Of a DNA stretch of 57,757 bases, positions 33,550 to 42,369 are shown piece after piece; position 1 is the stretch's first letter; each line of letters starts with the position of its first letter. The notes under the pieces are model-generated. The model searched no databases, was not told the origin of the DNA, and saw nothing but the letters and a program-made list of their open reading frames with translations. The stretch is from an uncultured Bacteroidales bacterium (lineage in GTDB: Bacteria > Bacteroidota > Bacteroidia > Bacteroidales > UBA932): assembly GCA_905234795.1 (NCBI GenBank), contig CAJOIQ010000010.1:1-57757 (forward strand), in the 5' to 3' direction. A program made the translations under genes and the position numbers.

Positions 33550-35836
33550 ACAGCAGATACGGCTTGCGGAGCTTCTTGAAAGATTCCACATCGGCCTGCC
33601 AGCGGGCGCGGATGGCATCGGCCGATGCCCCGGACTCTATCATTTCACGTACCCAGGTCTGGCCCATGAGAAGGTCGAAGAAGCGGCGGAAGAAGCCCAT
33701 TTCCTGGCCCTGTTCCTTGAGGATGGAGTAGGCGTCCACCACATAGGAGAGGTCCATTCCACGGGCGAAGATATCCTCACGGGAAAGGCCGCTGAGGTCC
33801 ACGCCATAGCATTCCTGCCCCAGAAGCGGGGGATGGGTTGCCCCTTTCATGCTCTGGGGCGTGAAGGAATAGTCATAATGGCCCTTGAAGGACGGGTGGC
33901 CGTACTGCTGGAAGGGTTTGTCGGTGCCGCGGCCCAGGCTGATCACCGTGCCCTCGAAGGGGCACAGGGACGGATACAGGTACACGGACTGCATGTTGGG
34001 AAGGTTGGGACTGGGACGCACCGGAAGCTCATAAAGCGTGTGGTGCGTGTAATTGAGGCAGGGGATGACCGTGAGACTGCATTCGTTACCGGCCCCCAGC
34101 CAATGCTGCCCCTGAGCCATCAGGGCAAGTTCTCCCAGCGTGAGGCCATGCACGGCAGGAATGGGAAGATGTCCCACACCGCTCTTGAGAGACATATCCA
34201 GCACGGGGCCATCCACGTAATGTCCGTTGGGATTGGGCCGGTCCAGCAGCACTATAGGTTTCCCGGCACTGCCGCAGGCATCCATCAGGTGGCACAGCGT
34301 AATGTAATAAGTGTAGAAACGAAGCCCTACATCCTGGATATCGGCCACCAGGACGTCGAACATGTCCATGGATTCGGGAGTGGGATGTACGCCGCCGGCG
34401 CCGCCATACAGGGAGAGGATGGGCACGCCGGTAAGGGGCTCCACGCCGTCGGCAATCATGTGGCCGTCGTCCACCAGATCCCGGAAACCGTGTTCGGGAG
34501 AGAAGATGGCGCTCACGTTCACGCCTTTATCCAGCAGGGCGTCCAGCAGGTGTTCCTGCCGGCCTCCCACCAGGCCGGTCTGGTTGCTGAAAATGGCCAC
34601 CCGGCGGCCCTGGAGGAGGGGAAGATATTCTTCGAAGCGCTCGTCTCCCAACACAACACGGTCCTCCACCTTGGTCATTTCCGGACGTATGCGGGCCTTG
34701 AGGGCAAGGATGCGCCGGACGCTTTCGTCGATGCGTTCCTCGGTGAGCGTACTGTCCTTCACCGCCTGGATGACGGCGTCGAAGGCCTGGAAGAAATCCT
34801 TGGGGCCCAGGACGATATCGGCCCCGGCCTGCAGGCTCATCAGCGTAGCTTCGGCCGGTGAATACTGACGGGTGATAGCGCCCATGGCCATGCCGTCGGT
34901 GATGATGACACCCTGGAATCCCAGCTCCTTGCGCAGTTTCTCCGTGAGGATTTCGGGGGAGAGGGTGGCGGGAATGCTGTTACCGGTAATAGCAGGCGTG
35001 CCGATATGGGCCGACATCACCATGGGAACACCGTTAGCAATGGCCGCCTTAAAGGTAACCATCTCACAGTTAAGCAGTTCCTCCCAGGTTTTTGTGGTTT
35101 GGGCATAGCCGAAGTGGGTGTCGTTCCGGGTATCCCCGTGCCCGGGGAAATGCTTTACACAACCGATGATACCCGCCTTGTCCAGGCCCTTGAGATACTG
35201 CACCACCATCTTGGCGGCCACCTCAGGGTCCGAAGAAAAGGCACGCGTACCAATGACGGGATTATCGGGATTGGTGTTCACATCGGCCACAGGAGCCAGA
35301 TCCACATCCAGCCCGTACTCCTTGAGATACGTGCCGATGGTGAGGCCGCATTCATAGGCATTGGCCGGTTTCCCGGTTTTGCCGATAGCCCCCATGGAAG
35401 CGTATTTCTTGACGTCGAAATGCTCATTGTTGCCGATTCGGGCCACCCGGCCGCCTTCTTCGTCTATGTACAGCAGGGGACTGCCACGGAAGGATTTGAG
35501 GTCATCGGCAAAGGTCTCCAGCTGCTCCGGCGTGTCGATATTGTGCGCAAAGAGGATGATACCGCCCACAGGATATCGCTCGTTTACGCGGCGCATGCGG
35601 GACGTCACTTCCCGCAGTTGATAGGAAGCCACCTGCTCATAGGTATCCCAGGCCAGGGCGGCGTCAAAGGCCTCCGGACGCACGCAGAAGAGCTGGCCCA
35701 CCTTTTCCCGGAGGGTCATGTGGGACAACTGCTCCTCCAGCCAGTCTTTCTGGACGGCGGCAGGGGCCGATTGGGGGGAGTTACCGCAGGAAAACAGCGC
35801 CACGGCGAGGGCAATATACAGCAGGATGCGTTTCAT
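33539..35836 (-). CDS. NagZ-NamZ fusion: GH3 N-acetylglucosaminidase plus GH171 (DUF1343) exo-muramidase
   Basis: The 765-residue lipoprotein (lipobox 'LFSC') has an N-terminal GH3 domain (about 35-390) with 'KHFPGHGDTRNDTH' (228-241, acid/base dyad) and nucleophile Asp in 'ITDGMAMGA' (about 314). It is followed by a DUF1343/GH171 domain (about 405-765) with 'FSNQTGLVG', 'SPEHGFRD' and 'QDVGLRFYTYY'. GH3 NagZ removes GlcNAc and NamZ removes MurNAc from peptidoglycan ends, so one periplasmic protein could strip both sugars in turn. It is divergent from anmK, the kinase for anhydro-MurNAc. Confidence 0.88.
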   Translation of the reverse strand: MKRILLYIALAVALFSCGNSPQSAPAAVQKDWLEEQLSHMTLREKVGQLFCVRPEAFDAALAWDTYEQVASYQLREVTSRMRRVNERYPVGGIILFAHNIDTPEQLETFADDLKSFRGSPLLYIDEEGGRVARIGNNEHFDVKKYASMGAIGKTGKPANAYECGLTIGTYLKEYGLDVDLAPVADVNTNPDNPVIGTRAFSSDPEVAAKMVVQYLKGLDKAGIIGCVKHFPGHGDTRNDTHFGYAQTTKTWEELLNCEMVTFKAAIANGVPMVMSAHIGTPAITGNSIPATLSPEILTEKLRKELGFQGVIITDGMAMGAITRQYSPAEATLMSLQAGADIVLGPKDFFQAFDAVIQAVKDSTLTEERIDESVRRILALKARIRPEMTKVEDRVVLGDERFEEYLPLLQGRRVAIFSNQTGLVGGRQEHLLDALLDKGVNVSAIFSPEHGFRDLVDDGHMIADGVEPLTGVPILSLYGGAGGVHPTPESMDMFDVLVADIQDVGLRFYTYYITLCHLMDACGSAGKPIVLLDRPNPNGHYVDGPVLDMSLKSGVGHLPIPAVHGLTLGELALMAQGQHWLGAGNECSLTVIPCLNYTHHTLYELPVRPSPNLPNMQSVYLYPSLCPFEGTVISLGRGTDKPFQQYGHPSFKGHYDYSFTPQSMKGATHPPLLGQECYGVDLSGLSREDIFARGMDLSYVVDAYSILKEQGQEMGFFRRFFDLLMGQTWVREMIESGASADAIRARWQADVESFKKLRKPYLLYEE

Positions 35837-35917
35837 GGTCAACGTGTCAAATTCTTACAAATTTAGCGCTTTCCGGGATTATTTGCTATATTTACAAAAA
35901 TGTTTTTCCAGTAAGTT

Positions 35918-36994
35918 ATGAACATTCCCACCCCTTCTCTTCCGCTCCAGTGCATCGGCCTGATGTCTGGTACTTCCGTTGACGGACTGGACGTTTGCTG
36001 CGCCACTTTTGACTGTAAGGATGGCCGATGGTCCTTCCACATTGACTGCGCCCGCGGATACGAATATCCGGCCCCTTTAAAAAAGGCTCTGGGACAGGAA
36101 GTGCAGAAAATGAGCGCCTTGGACTTCATCACCTTCCACAGTGCTTACGGTACTTTCCTGGGAGAAAGGGTGAATGACTTCATGCAGGAATTCGGCGTGC
36201 ATCCGGACCTGATTGCCTCCCACGGCAGCACGGTATTCCACGAGCCCGCCAAGAAAGTGATGTACCAGATAGGGGACGGCGCGGCCATTGCAGCCGTCAC
36301 CAAGATTCCGGTGGTGTCCGACTTCCGGCGGCTGGACATCATGTTGGGCGGTCAGGGAGCTCCGCTGGTCCCCATCGGCGACAATCTCCTTTTCGGGGAC
36401 TACGACTATTGCCTGAACATCGGCGGTTTCTCCAACATCTCTTTCCGGCAGGGAGACAAGCGCATCGCCTTCGATATCTCTCCGGTAAACTATGTCATCA
36501 ACCGTTTCTGCCGTGCAATAGGCCTGGAAATGGACCGGGACGGGGAAATCGCCGCCCGCGGCCGGGTGAGTACCTCTTTACTGGAGCGGCTGAACGCCCT
36601 GGACTACTACAGCAAGCCCTGGCCCAAGTCCCTGGGCCGCGAATGGGTGGAAAGTAACGTATTCCCGCTGCTGGATGCCGCCGGCCTCTCCCTGGAAGAC
36701 ACCCTGCGCACCTATTATGAACACTGCGCGCAGCAGCTGGCTGCCGTGACCGAACCCGGTAAGAGCCTGCTGGTCACCGGCGGCGGCGCCTACAACAAGT
36801 TCCTGATGGAACGCATGCGTGCCCTCAGCGGCTGCCGCATCGTGGTTCCCGAAGCCGCCCTCATCGAATTCAAGGAAGCCCTCATCTTCGCCTTCCTGGG
36901 CGTATTGTACATGATGGACCAGCCCTCCTGCCTTCGCTCCGTCACCGGCGCCGAACGCGACAACATCGGCGGAATGCTGTTTAAGATATACTAG
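35918..36994 (+). CDS. anmK: Anhydro-N-acetylmuramic acid kinase
   Basis: The 358-residue protein has the ATP-binding motif 'GLMSGTSVDGLD' (14-25), 'SDFRRLDIMLGGQGAPLVP' and 'TGGGAYN'. AnmK opens and phosphorylates anhydro-MurNAc to MurNAc-6-phosphate in the cytoplasm, feeding cell-wall recycling. It is divergent from the NagZ-NamZ fusion, and an MltD-type enzyme that makes anhydro-sugars is 7 kb away. Confidence 0.93.
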   Translation: MNIPTPSLPLQCIGLMSGTSVDGLDVCCATFDCKDGRWSFHIDCARGYEYPAPLKKALGQEVQKMSALDFITFHSAYGTFLGERVNDFMQEFGVHPDLIASHGSTVFHEPAKKVMYQIGDGAAIAAVTKIPVVSDFRRLDIMLGGQGAPLVPIGDNLLFGDYDYCLNIGGFSNISFRQGDKRIAFDISPVNYVINRFCRAIGLEMDRDGEIAARGRVSTSLLERLNALDYYSKPWPKSLGREWVESNVFPLLDAAGLSLEDTLRTYYEHCAQQLAAVTEPGKSLLVTGGGAYNKFLMERMRALSGCRIVVPEAALIEFKEALIFAFLGVLYMMDQPSCLRSVTGAERDNIGGMLFKIY

Positions 36995-38421
36995 TGTCGG
37001 AAATAGGCGTCCACGCGATCCTGGATGTTTTTCCGGAGGGAGTCGTGGTACCAGGGAATTTCGAACTTGTGGTAGCAGCCATCGGGGAAATACGGAAGCA
37101 TAATGTAGCTTGTATCCGTGTAGCCGTCTACCAGTACATGGTGGGAAAGTGTATCCAGGTGAGCTGTAAGACCGTTCTCCATGGTAGCCGGGGTTTCGTC
37201 GGTGCGCCAGTTTACCGGATTGATTCCCACTGCTGTCCGGCCGGAAATGACAGGGTTGATGCAGTCCGGGCTGCGGACAGAATTGTAACAGACGGTTACA
37301 CCGGTATCCGTTGCGCCCCGGGCAGGGACGATATATTTACTGGCAGCCAGATCTTCTTCGGAGATATACCAGCCAATGACATAGGCGGCAACCATCCGTT
37401 CGTACACCGGGTCGGTCATTTCCTTGAGCAGTGTCACCGCCAGCTGTGCGCCCTGGCTGAATCCCGCCAGCACAAAAGGCCGGTCAGATGACTTCAAGTA
37501 CTGCTGGAATGCGGCCCGTATATCTTCTTCTGCCACAAGAATTCGCTCATGCATCAGCAATGAATCCGTGTAGGACTCCATGGTAATCTGCCGATAATAC
37601 GGCGAGTAGAAATTACAGTTCCCGCTCAGGAGACTGTCCACGCCCTTCATCTCGGCAGTGATACTGGCACAGGAGGCCGTATCCACAGCGTTGGCAAAGT
37701 GGCAATCCATCCCGTTCAAGGTGTAATCGTCGGTCTCCGTGGAACAGATGTAGAATATGTCGGCCACGCCGCCGCGGTCCACTACATACCAGGCCGAGGG
37801 GGAAGAATAATCCGGTGCGGCGGGGATGTTCTGCCCCGGGAAAAGCGCCGCCAGAAGGCCCAGATGTTCGACCAGGATACGCAGGCCGATACCGATGAGA
37901 ATGATGCCCCCCAGCAGTTCCGGGCGCATCCGACGGTTGACGGCCTCGCCAAAACGGAAGCCCAGCAGATAGCCCAGGATGCTCATGAGGAAGGACACCA
38001 CGCCGATGGTAATGAGGGGCGATGCCAGGCTGCCCACAGTCTCGTAGCCGGTGCAGGCATAGGAAATTCCCACAGCAAGGGCGTCGATACTGGTGGCGAC
38101 TGCTAACAGCAGCCCGGTCTTCCAAGTCTCCGGATTCATGGAAGCGTGTTCCTCCTTCTTGAAGGAATCGGCAATCATCTTGCCGCCGATGAGGGCCAGC
38201 ATGGCAAAGGCAATCCAGTGGTCCACCGCCTGCAGCTGTGCACTGAAACGACTGGTAAGCAGCCAGCCGACGAGCGGCATCAGGGCCTGGAAAAAGCCGA
38301 ACAAGAAGGCCAGGCGCAGCATAATGCCCGTGGCTTTCCGGCGTACAATCACCGCGCTCACCACGGACACCGCAAAGCAGTCCATGGCCAGTGCCAGCGC
38401 TATGAGAAGGTTCTGAATCAT
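36991..38421 (-). CDS. MntP manganese exporter fused to a DUF3089 hydrolase-like domain
   Basis: Residues 1-188 are MntP: six membrane spans in two repeats, each with its conserved Asp ('LAMDCFAVS', about D14, and 'TSIDALAVG', about D113), and a closing 'GGIILIGIGLRILVEHL'. Residues about 203-476 are DUF3089: 'DYSSPSAWYVV', 'ADIFYICST', 'YSPYYRQ' and an alpha/beta-hydrolase nucleophile elbow 'AGFSQGA' (Ser about 322). The frame is continuous with no internal stop. MntP exports Mn2+; the hydrolase substrate is unknown. It overlaps the M23 gene by 4 bp, and no Mn riboswitch fits upstream. Confidence 0.85.
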   Translation of the reverse strand: MIQNLLIALALAMDCFAVSVVSAVIVRRKATGIMLRLAFLFGFFQALMPLVGWLLTSRFSAQLQAVDHWIAFAMLALIGGKMIADSFKKEEHASMNPETWKTGLLLAVATSIDALAVGISYACTGYETVGSLASPLITIGVVSFLMSILGYLLGFRFGEAVNRRMRPELLGGIILIGIGLRILVEHLGLLAALFPGQNIPAAPDYSSPSAWYVVDRGGVADIFYICSTETDDYTLNGMDCHFANAVDTASCASITAEMKGVDSLLSGNCNFYSPYYRQITMESYTDSLLMHERILVAEEDIRAAFQQYLKSSDRPFVLAGFSQGAQLAVTLLKEMTDPVYERMVAAYVIGWYISEEDLAASKYIVPARGATDTGVTVCYNSVRSPDCINPVISGRTAVGINPVNWRTDETPATMENGLTAHLDTLSHHVLVDGYTDTSYIMLPYFPDGCYHKFEIPWYHDSLRKNIQDRVDAYFRH

Positions 38422-39650
38422 TTCAAATAATCTGTCAACTGGATCTGTCGGACATGGGCCAGGGAATCCACGATGGGTTTGTTCTGGGGCTTCACGGGAT
38501 CGGCAGGCGGGCTTTCCAGGGTGAGGGGATTGACGGGAGAGCCGTTTTTCCAGACGCGGAAATCCAGGTGCGGGCCGGTGGAAGTGCCGGTAGAGCCCAC
38601 ATAACCGATTACCTCTCCCTGCCGTACACGTTGACCGGCCTTGAGGCCCTTGGCATACTTGGAAAGGTGCAGGTAGGCCGTAGTATACACAGAATTGTGG
38701 CGGATCTTGACCGTATTGCCACCGCCGCCGCCCCAGCCCACGGAAATCACGGTGCCGTCACCGATGGTGTGTACGGGCGTTCCCATGGGAGCGGCATAGT
38801 CCACGCCCGTATGGGGACGCACGGTGCCGTGCACGGGATGCAGGCGGTGATACGTAAAGCCGGAAGAGATGCGCGAGAACTTGAGCGGAGCCTTCAGAAA
38901 GGCTTTCTGCATGCTCTCGCCTTTCTCGTTCCAATAGGGGTTGCCACCGTCACCCTGGTCGAAGTAAATGGCGGGCAGTACGGCTTTATCCCTTATGAAT
39001 TCGGCATACTCCACGCGGTCCAACCCCACAGACTGCCCCTCACACAGCTTCTCCTTATACAGTACGCGGAAGCGGTCTCCGCTGCGGAGACCGAAGAAAT
39101 CCACCGTCCAGGCATAGATATCGGCCAGTTCCAGGATGAGGGCAGGGGAGCCTCCGGCCTCGATGAGGTCGTTCCAGAGGGAGGTGGTGATGGTGACATC
39201 GGCCGCCTTCTCTACCACCTCTACGGGCCGGTAAACCGCATACACCGCTAGGGAATCCACGCAACGGAACACCGTGCGCCTGACCAGGGAATTGTGGTAG
39301 ACCACATAGCGCGGGGCCGATGCCAGGGAATCGGCATAATAGGCGTCGAAGGATTTCCCGGCCACCAGACGGCGGACGTCGAAGACGGTATCGCAGCGCT
39401 GAACCAGCGTATAGGTCAGGTCCCGGCTGAGCCCCAGGCGGGTGAACAGGGAAGTGAAATTGTCTCCGTTACGCACGACGTCGGTGCGCAGGAAAAGGGT
39501 ATCGGGCTCGAAGCCCAGGGGATTTGCCTTCACTTCCTGCACCGGCTCTTCTTCGGCCGCAGCATCGGCCTTCTGGAAGCCTTTCCAATTGCAGGAAACG
39601 GCCAGAACGGCCATTATGATATATGCTGCTAACGCACTTCTGTTTTTCAT
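38418..39650 (-). CDS. M23-family peptidoglycan endopeptidase lipoprotein
   Basis: The 410-residue protein from ATG 39650 has lipobox 'LAVSC', a long helical/OapA-like middle, and a C-terminal LytM/M23 domain with 'RPHTGVDYAAPMGTPV' (HxxxD zinc ligands) and 'GYVGSTGTSTGPHLDFRVWKNG'. The canonical second motif is HxH; here it is H-L-D, so the third zinc ligand is changed. Members with an intact site cut peptide cross-links. The -7 element ends only 6 bp before the ATG. Confidence 0.88.
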   Translation of the reverse strand: MKNRSALAAYIIMAVLAVSCNWKGFQKADAAAEEEPVQEVKANPLGFEPDTLFLRTDVVRNGDNFTSLFTRLGLSRDLTYTLVQRCDTVFDVRRLVAGKSFDAYYADSLASAPRYVVYHNSLVRRTVFRCVDSLAVYAVYRPVEVVEKAADVTITTSLWNDLIEAGGSPALILELADIYAWTVDFFGLRSGDRFRVLYKEKLCEGQSVGLDRVEYAEFIRDKAVLPAIYFDQGDGGNPYWNEKGESMQKAFLKAPLKFSRISSGFTYHRLHPVHGTVRPHTGVDYAAPMGTPVHTIGDGTVISVGWGGGGGNTVKIRHNSVYTTAYLHLSKYAKGLKAGQRVRQGEVIGYVGSTGTSTGPHLDFRVWKNGSPVNPLTLESPPADPVKPQNKPIVDSLAHVRQIQLTDYLK

Positions 39651-39656
39651 GGGTTG

Positions 39657-39684
39657 CAAAGTTACCTCAAAAAACATATATTTG
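39657..39684. promoter_or_regulatory. Divergent promoter pair
   Basis: CAAAGTTA (39657-39664) reads TAACTTTG toward the M23 gene, and TATATTTG (39677-39684) points to the plus-strand gene at 39709. The minus-strand element is so close to the ATG at 39650 that its transcript would be nearly leaderless. Confidence 0.6.
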
Positions 39685-39708
39685 CAAAGTTTAGAAGCAG
39701 TATAACCT

Positions 39709-40554
39709 ATGAAAAAAGTATTCATTCTTGCAGCTCTTGCTCTGTGTTCCCTCTCCGTTAATGCCCAACCCATCCTGAACCGTTTCAAGGATCCCGAAAA
39801 AGCAAGTGTCGTTTTTGTGGAAAAAGGCAACCGCGCCTTTGGCATCAAGGGTTCTTTTCGCAGTTTCAGCGCCATCGGAGATGCCGCCGCCAATGCCGGC
39901 TACAATATCTTGAGCCTGGTGAATATCGGAGACGGCAAAGTCAGAGTATGGGACGTACGGCCCAACTTTTCCTTCTTTGTGGCCGATGACGTGGCCCTGG
40001 TCGCTTCCCTGGATTACAGCGGCTATCTGGTGAATACGGATATCAACCTGGATTTCCGGGATATCTTATCCTCCACCGACGAAGCCCTCAATGTGAATAT
40101 CTCCAACCGTCACATCCTGAATCACACCTTCGGCGCATCCTTTGCCGCCCGCAAATACCTGGCCTTCTTCGGCAGCAAAACCATCGGCATCTTCGGCGAG
40201 GGCCGTCTGTACGGAAATTACTCCATCAATACATCGGAGCCCATCGACCTTAAGCTGAACAAGGCCAACCGCGCCAAAGATTCACACGGATTCAGCATCG
40301 GCGTCAAAATAGCCGCCGGCCTGGCCCTCCAGCTGAAGAACGGCAACGCCTTTACCGTAAGCGTTCCCGTCTTTGGCGTGGCCTACTCCAACACCAAACA
40401 GCACAAGGAGACCCTAATCATCAACGAGGAAACCCAGCAGGCCGAATACAAGGAAAGCACCACCCGCCTTTCGCAGTTCAACGCTGCAAGAAACGTGGAT
40501 TTACTGGGTATTCAGTTTGGTTACGTGCACTTCATCAAGCCCAAGAAGAAGTAA
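39709..40554 (+). CDS. Predicted outer-membrane barrel protein, unknown
   Basis: The 281-residue protein has a Sec signal peptide cleaved after 'SVNAQ', then alternating hydrophobic/polar strands with aromatic belts ('LGIQFGYVHFIKPKKK' at the end). No named family is recognised. It is monocistronic with its own -7 element and is convergent with the barrel gene at 40558. Confidence 0.7.
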   Translation: MKKVFILAALALCSLSVNAQPILNRFKDPEKASVVFVEKGNRAFGIKGSFRSFSAIGDAAANAGYNILSLVNIGDGKVRVWDVRPNFSFFVADDVALVASLDYSGYLVNTDINLDFRDILSSTDEALNVNISNRHILNHTFGASFAARKYLAFFGSKTIGIFGEGRLYGNYSINTSEPIDLKLNKANRAKDSHGFSIGVKIAAGLALQLKNGNAFTVSVPVFGVAYSNTKQHKETLIINEETQQAEYKESTTRLSQFNAARNVDLLGIQFGYVHFIKPKKK

Positions 40555-40557
40555 CAT

Positions 40558-42369
40558 CTAGAAGTTCCATTTGACGCCTACAACCAGCATGCGGCGGTTG
40601 CTGCGCACCTGTTCTATCCAGTACTCCTTCAGTTCGTCGGAATAGAATTCCGTCTCCCGGGGCTGGTCCAGCAGGTCTTTTCCTTCCAGGTATACCGTAA
40701 ACGTCTTGAAGTCCTTCTGGACGCGGGCGTTCAGTTCACAATACTGTTTGAACAAGGTGAAGAACGTAGCCACCTTACTCTGGTACTTGGCATTGGCGCT
40801 TACTGTCCAGCCTTTGCCAAGATTGGCGGCAATATCTCCCTTCAAAGACCAGTCAAAGCTGTTTTTGATGGTACCGTCGCTCCTGGCTATACGCCTGCTT
40901 TTATTATAGGTGATGCTGGCGTTGGCCGTAATAATCCTGCCGCGCCAGCCCAGGCTCTGGATGAAGCCCGCCGTGCGGCTGTCGGCCGAATTGAGCCATT
41001 CGAACACCTTGTATGGACGGCCGTCAATCTCCTTGTTGGACCAAGTCTGGTCAATTTCGTCGGCAACATAAGTATAGGAGACGGTAGTGGTGGAAAGGAA
41101 GCGGTTGTAACGGAATACATATTCCAGCGCAAGGCGCGTCTTAAAGGGCGACAACAACGATTCATTTCCGCGGTACAGCTGATCCATGTAGCCCGCCGTG
41201 CGGTCGTACCAGCAGATTTTGAGATAATCGGGATGGTTCACGCTGAGCTCGTTAATCAGGTTGAGCGAATGCCGGGGAGAGATGGTCCACTTGACATTGG
41301 CCTTGCCCACCGGGTATATTCCCTTCACATGCAGCGGCTGGGTATGGGTGTCGTCATTGAGGCGGCGGCCGTATACCTGAAGGGCATAATCGGCACGGGC
41401 CGATAAAGACTTCCAGGCGAAATCGGCCACCACGTAAGGCTCGGCCTGCAGGCACAGATAATCGAAGACTTCCTTCAGACGGGTGGAATCCCGCCACACT
41501 TCATCGTGATCCTGCGTGGCCGGCTGGATGCGGGTGGCACCGCTGTTCTCATCCACCGAACGCTTGGTGATGAGCCGGGCACCGGGGGTGAGTTTCAGCT
41601 TCACGTCCTGGTCCAGGACATTCATCCGATAATGGATATCCCCGTCGAAGTCCAGGTCCGAGTCGAAGGGGGTAATGCGGTATTTCCAGGTATAGCCCTG
41701 AATGTCATCTTCAAGTGTGACGTGGGTACCGCCGGCCTGACCTTCGGGATTCGACTTAAAAGCCAGCCAGGTGGTATTCTTGACGCCAAAAACCAACTTT
41801 ACCTTGGCCGAACCCTCAAGAATGGAGCCATTGTCGAAGCCTCTATAGGTCTTTAGGCCCGTTTCCAACTTGACTTCATACTTGCGGGGCGTCTCGTAAT
41901 AGTACGAAAGGCTCTCCATCTCATCCTTCGTTCCCTGCATGTCCAGGGAATGGTTCTGGGCCCGGTCGTTGTCGTACTGCATCAGGAGCCAGGCACTGTA
42001 TTTCCTGACGGTAGACGGCGTGAAAATAAAGTCGTTCTGCAGGCTGAGGGAAAGGGGCTTGGTGCTGGCCGATTTCTGCATGGCCAGCAGCTTCTGATTC
42101 TTAAGCTGCAGCCGGGAATTGTCCGTGGTCTTGGGCTCCCACTTGCCCTTTAAGGTTGTGCCCCAGAAAAACTTGGGTTTGGTGTAGCCCACTTTTACGG
42201 TACCCTGGACCAGGGCGTGCACCATAGGTTCTCCGTTGTCGGTGAGGCCGTTGCCTTCTATGGCGCCGAAACCACCGGTAAAGTCCAGACTGCCATTCCA
42301 CTGCGCATGCAGAGGAAGTCCCAGCGGCAGCAGGAGCAGGCAAATGAGCAGGCGGCGCAGGTTTCTCAT
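40558..42369 (-). CDS. Large outer-membrane beta-barrel protein (TonB-receptor-barrel-like)
   Basis: The 603-residue protein from ATG 42369 has a signal peptide ('LPLGLPLHAQ') and about 580 residues of amphipathic strands. Its C-terminal half resembles the barrel of Bacteroidota outer-membrane beta-barrel families (OMP_b-brl type), ending in 'MLVVGVKWNF'. There is no plug domain or carboxypeptidase-like N-terminal domain, so it is not a SusC-type transporter. It overlaps the threonine aldolase gene by 4 bp. Role unknown. Confidence 0.75.
   Translation of the reverse strand: MRNLRRLLICLLLLPLGLPLHAQWNGSLDFTGGFGAIEGNGLTDNGEPMVHALVQGTVKVGYTKPKFFWGTTLKGKWEPKTTDNSRLQLKNQKLLAMQKSASTKPLSLSLQNDFIFTPSTVRKYSAWLLMQYDNDRAQNHSLDMQGTKDEMESLSYYYETPRKYEVKLETGLKTYRGFDNGSILEGSAKVKLVFGVKNTTWLAFKSNPEGQAGGTHVTLEDDIQGYTWKYRITPFDSDLDFDGDIHYRMNVLDQDVKLKLTPGARLITKRSVDENSGATRIQPATQDHDEVWRDSTRLKEVFDYLCLQAEPYVVADFAWKSLSARADYALQVYGRRLNDDTHTQPLHVKGIYPVGKANVKWTISPRHSLNLINELSVNHPDYLKICWYDRTAGYMDQLYRGNESLLSPFKTRLALEYVFRYNRFLSTTTVSYTYVADEIDQTWSNKEIDGRPYKVFEWLNSADSRTAGFIQSLGWRGRIITANASITYNKSRRIARSDGTIKNSFDWSLKGDIAANLGKGWTVSANAKYQSKVATFFTLFKQYCELNARVQKDFKTFTVYLEGKDLLDQPRETEFYSDELKEYWIEQVRSNRRMLVVGVKWNF

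Noticed and set aside
37225..37270. Possible third in-gene GTCAT repeat in the DUF3089 domain
   Set aside because: Only a short CTGTCATTTCC segment matches on the minus strand and the encoded residues fit a normal DUF3089 segment; likely chance.
38400..38440. Mn-sensing yybP-ykoY riboswitch before the MntP fusion
   Set aside because: The gene overlaps the upstream M23 gene by 4 bp, leaving no untranslated leader for a riboswitch.
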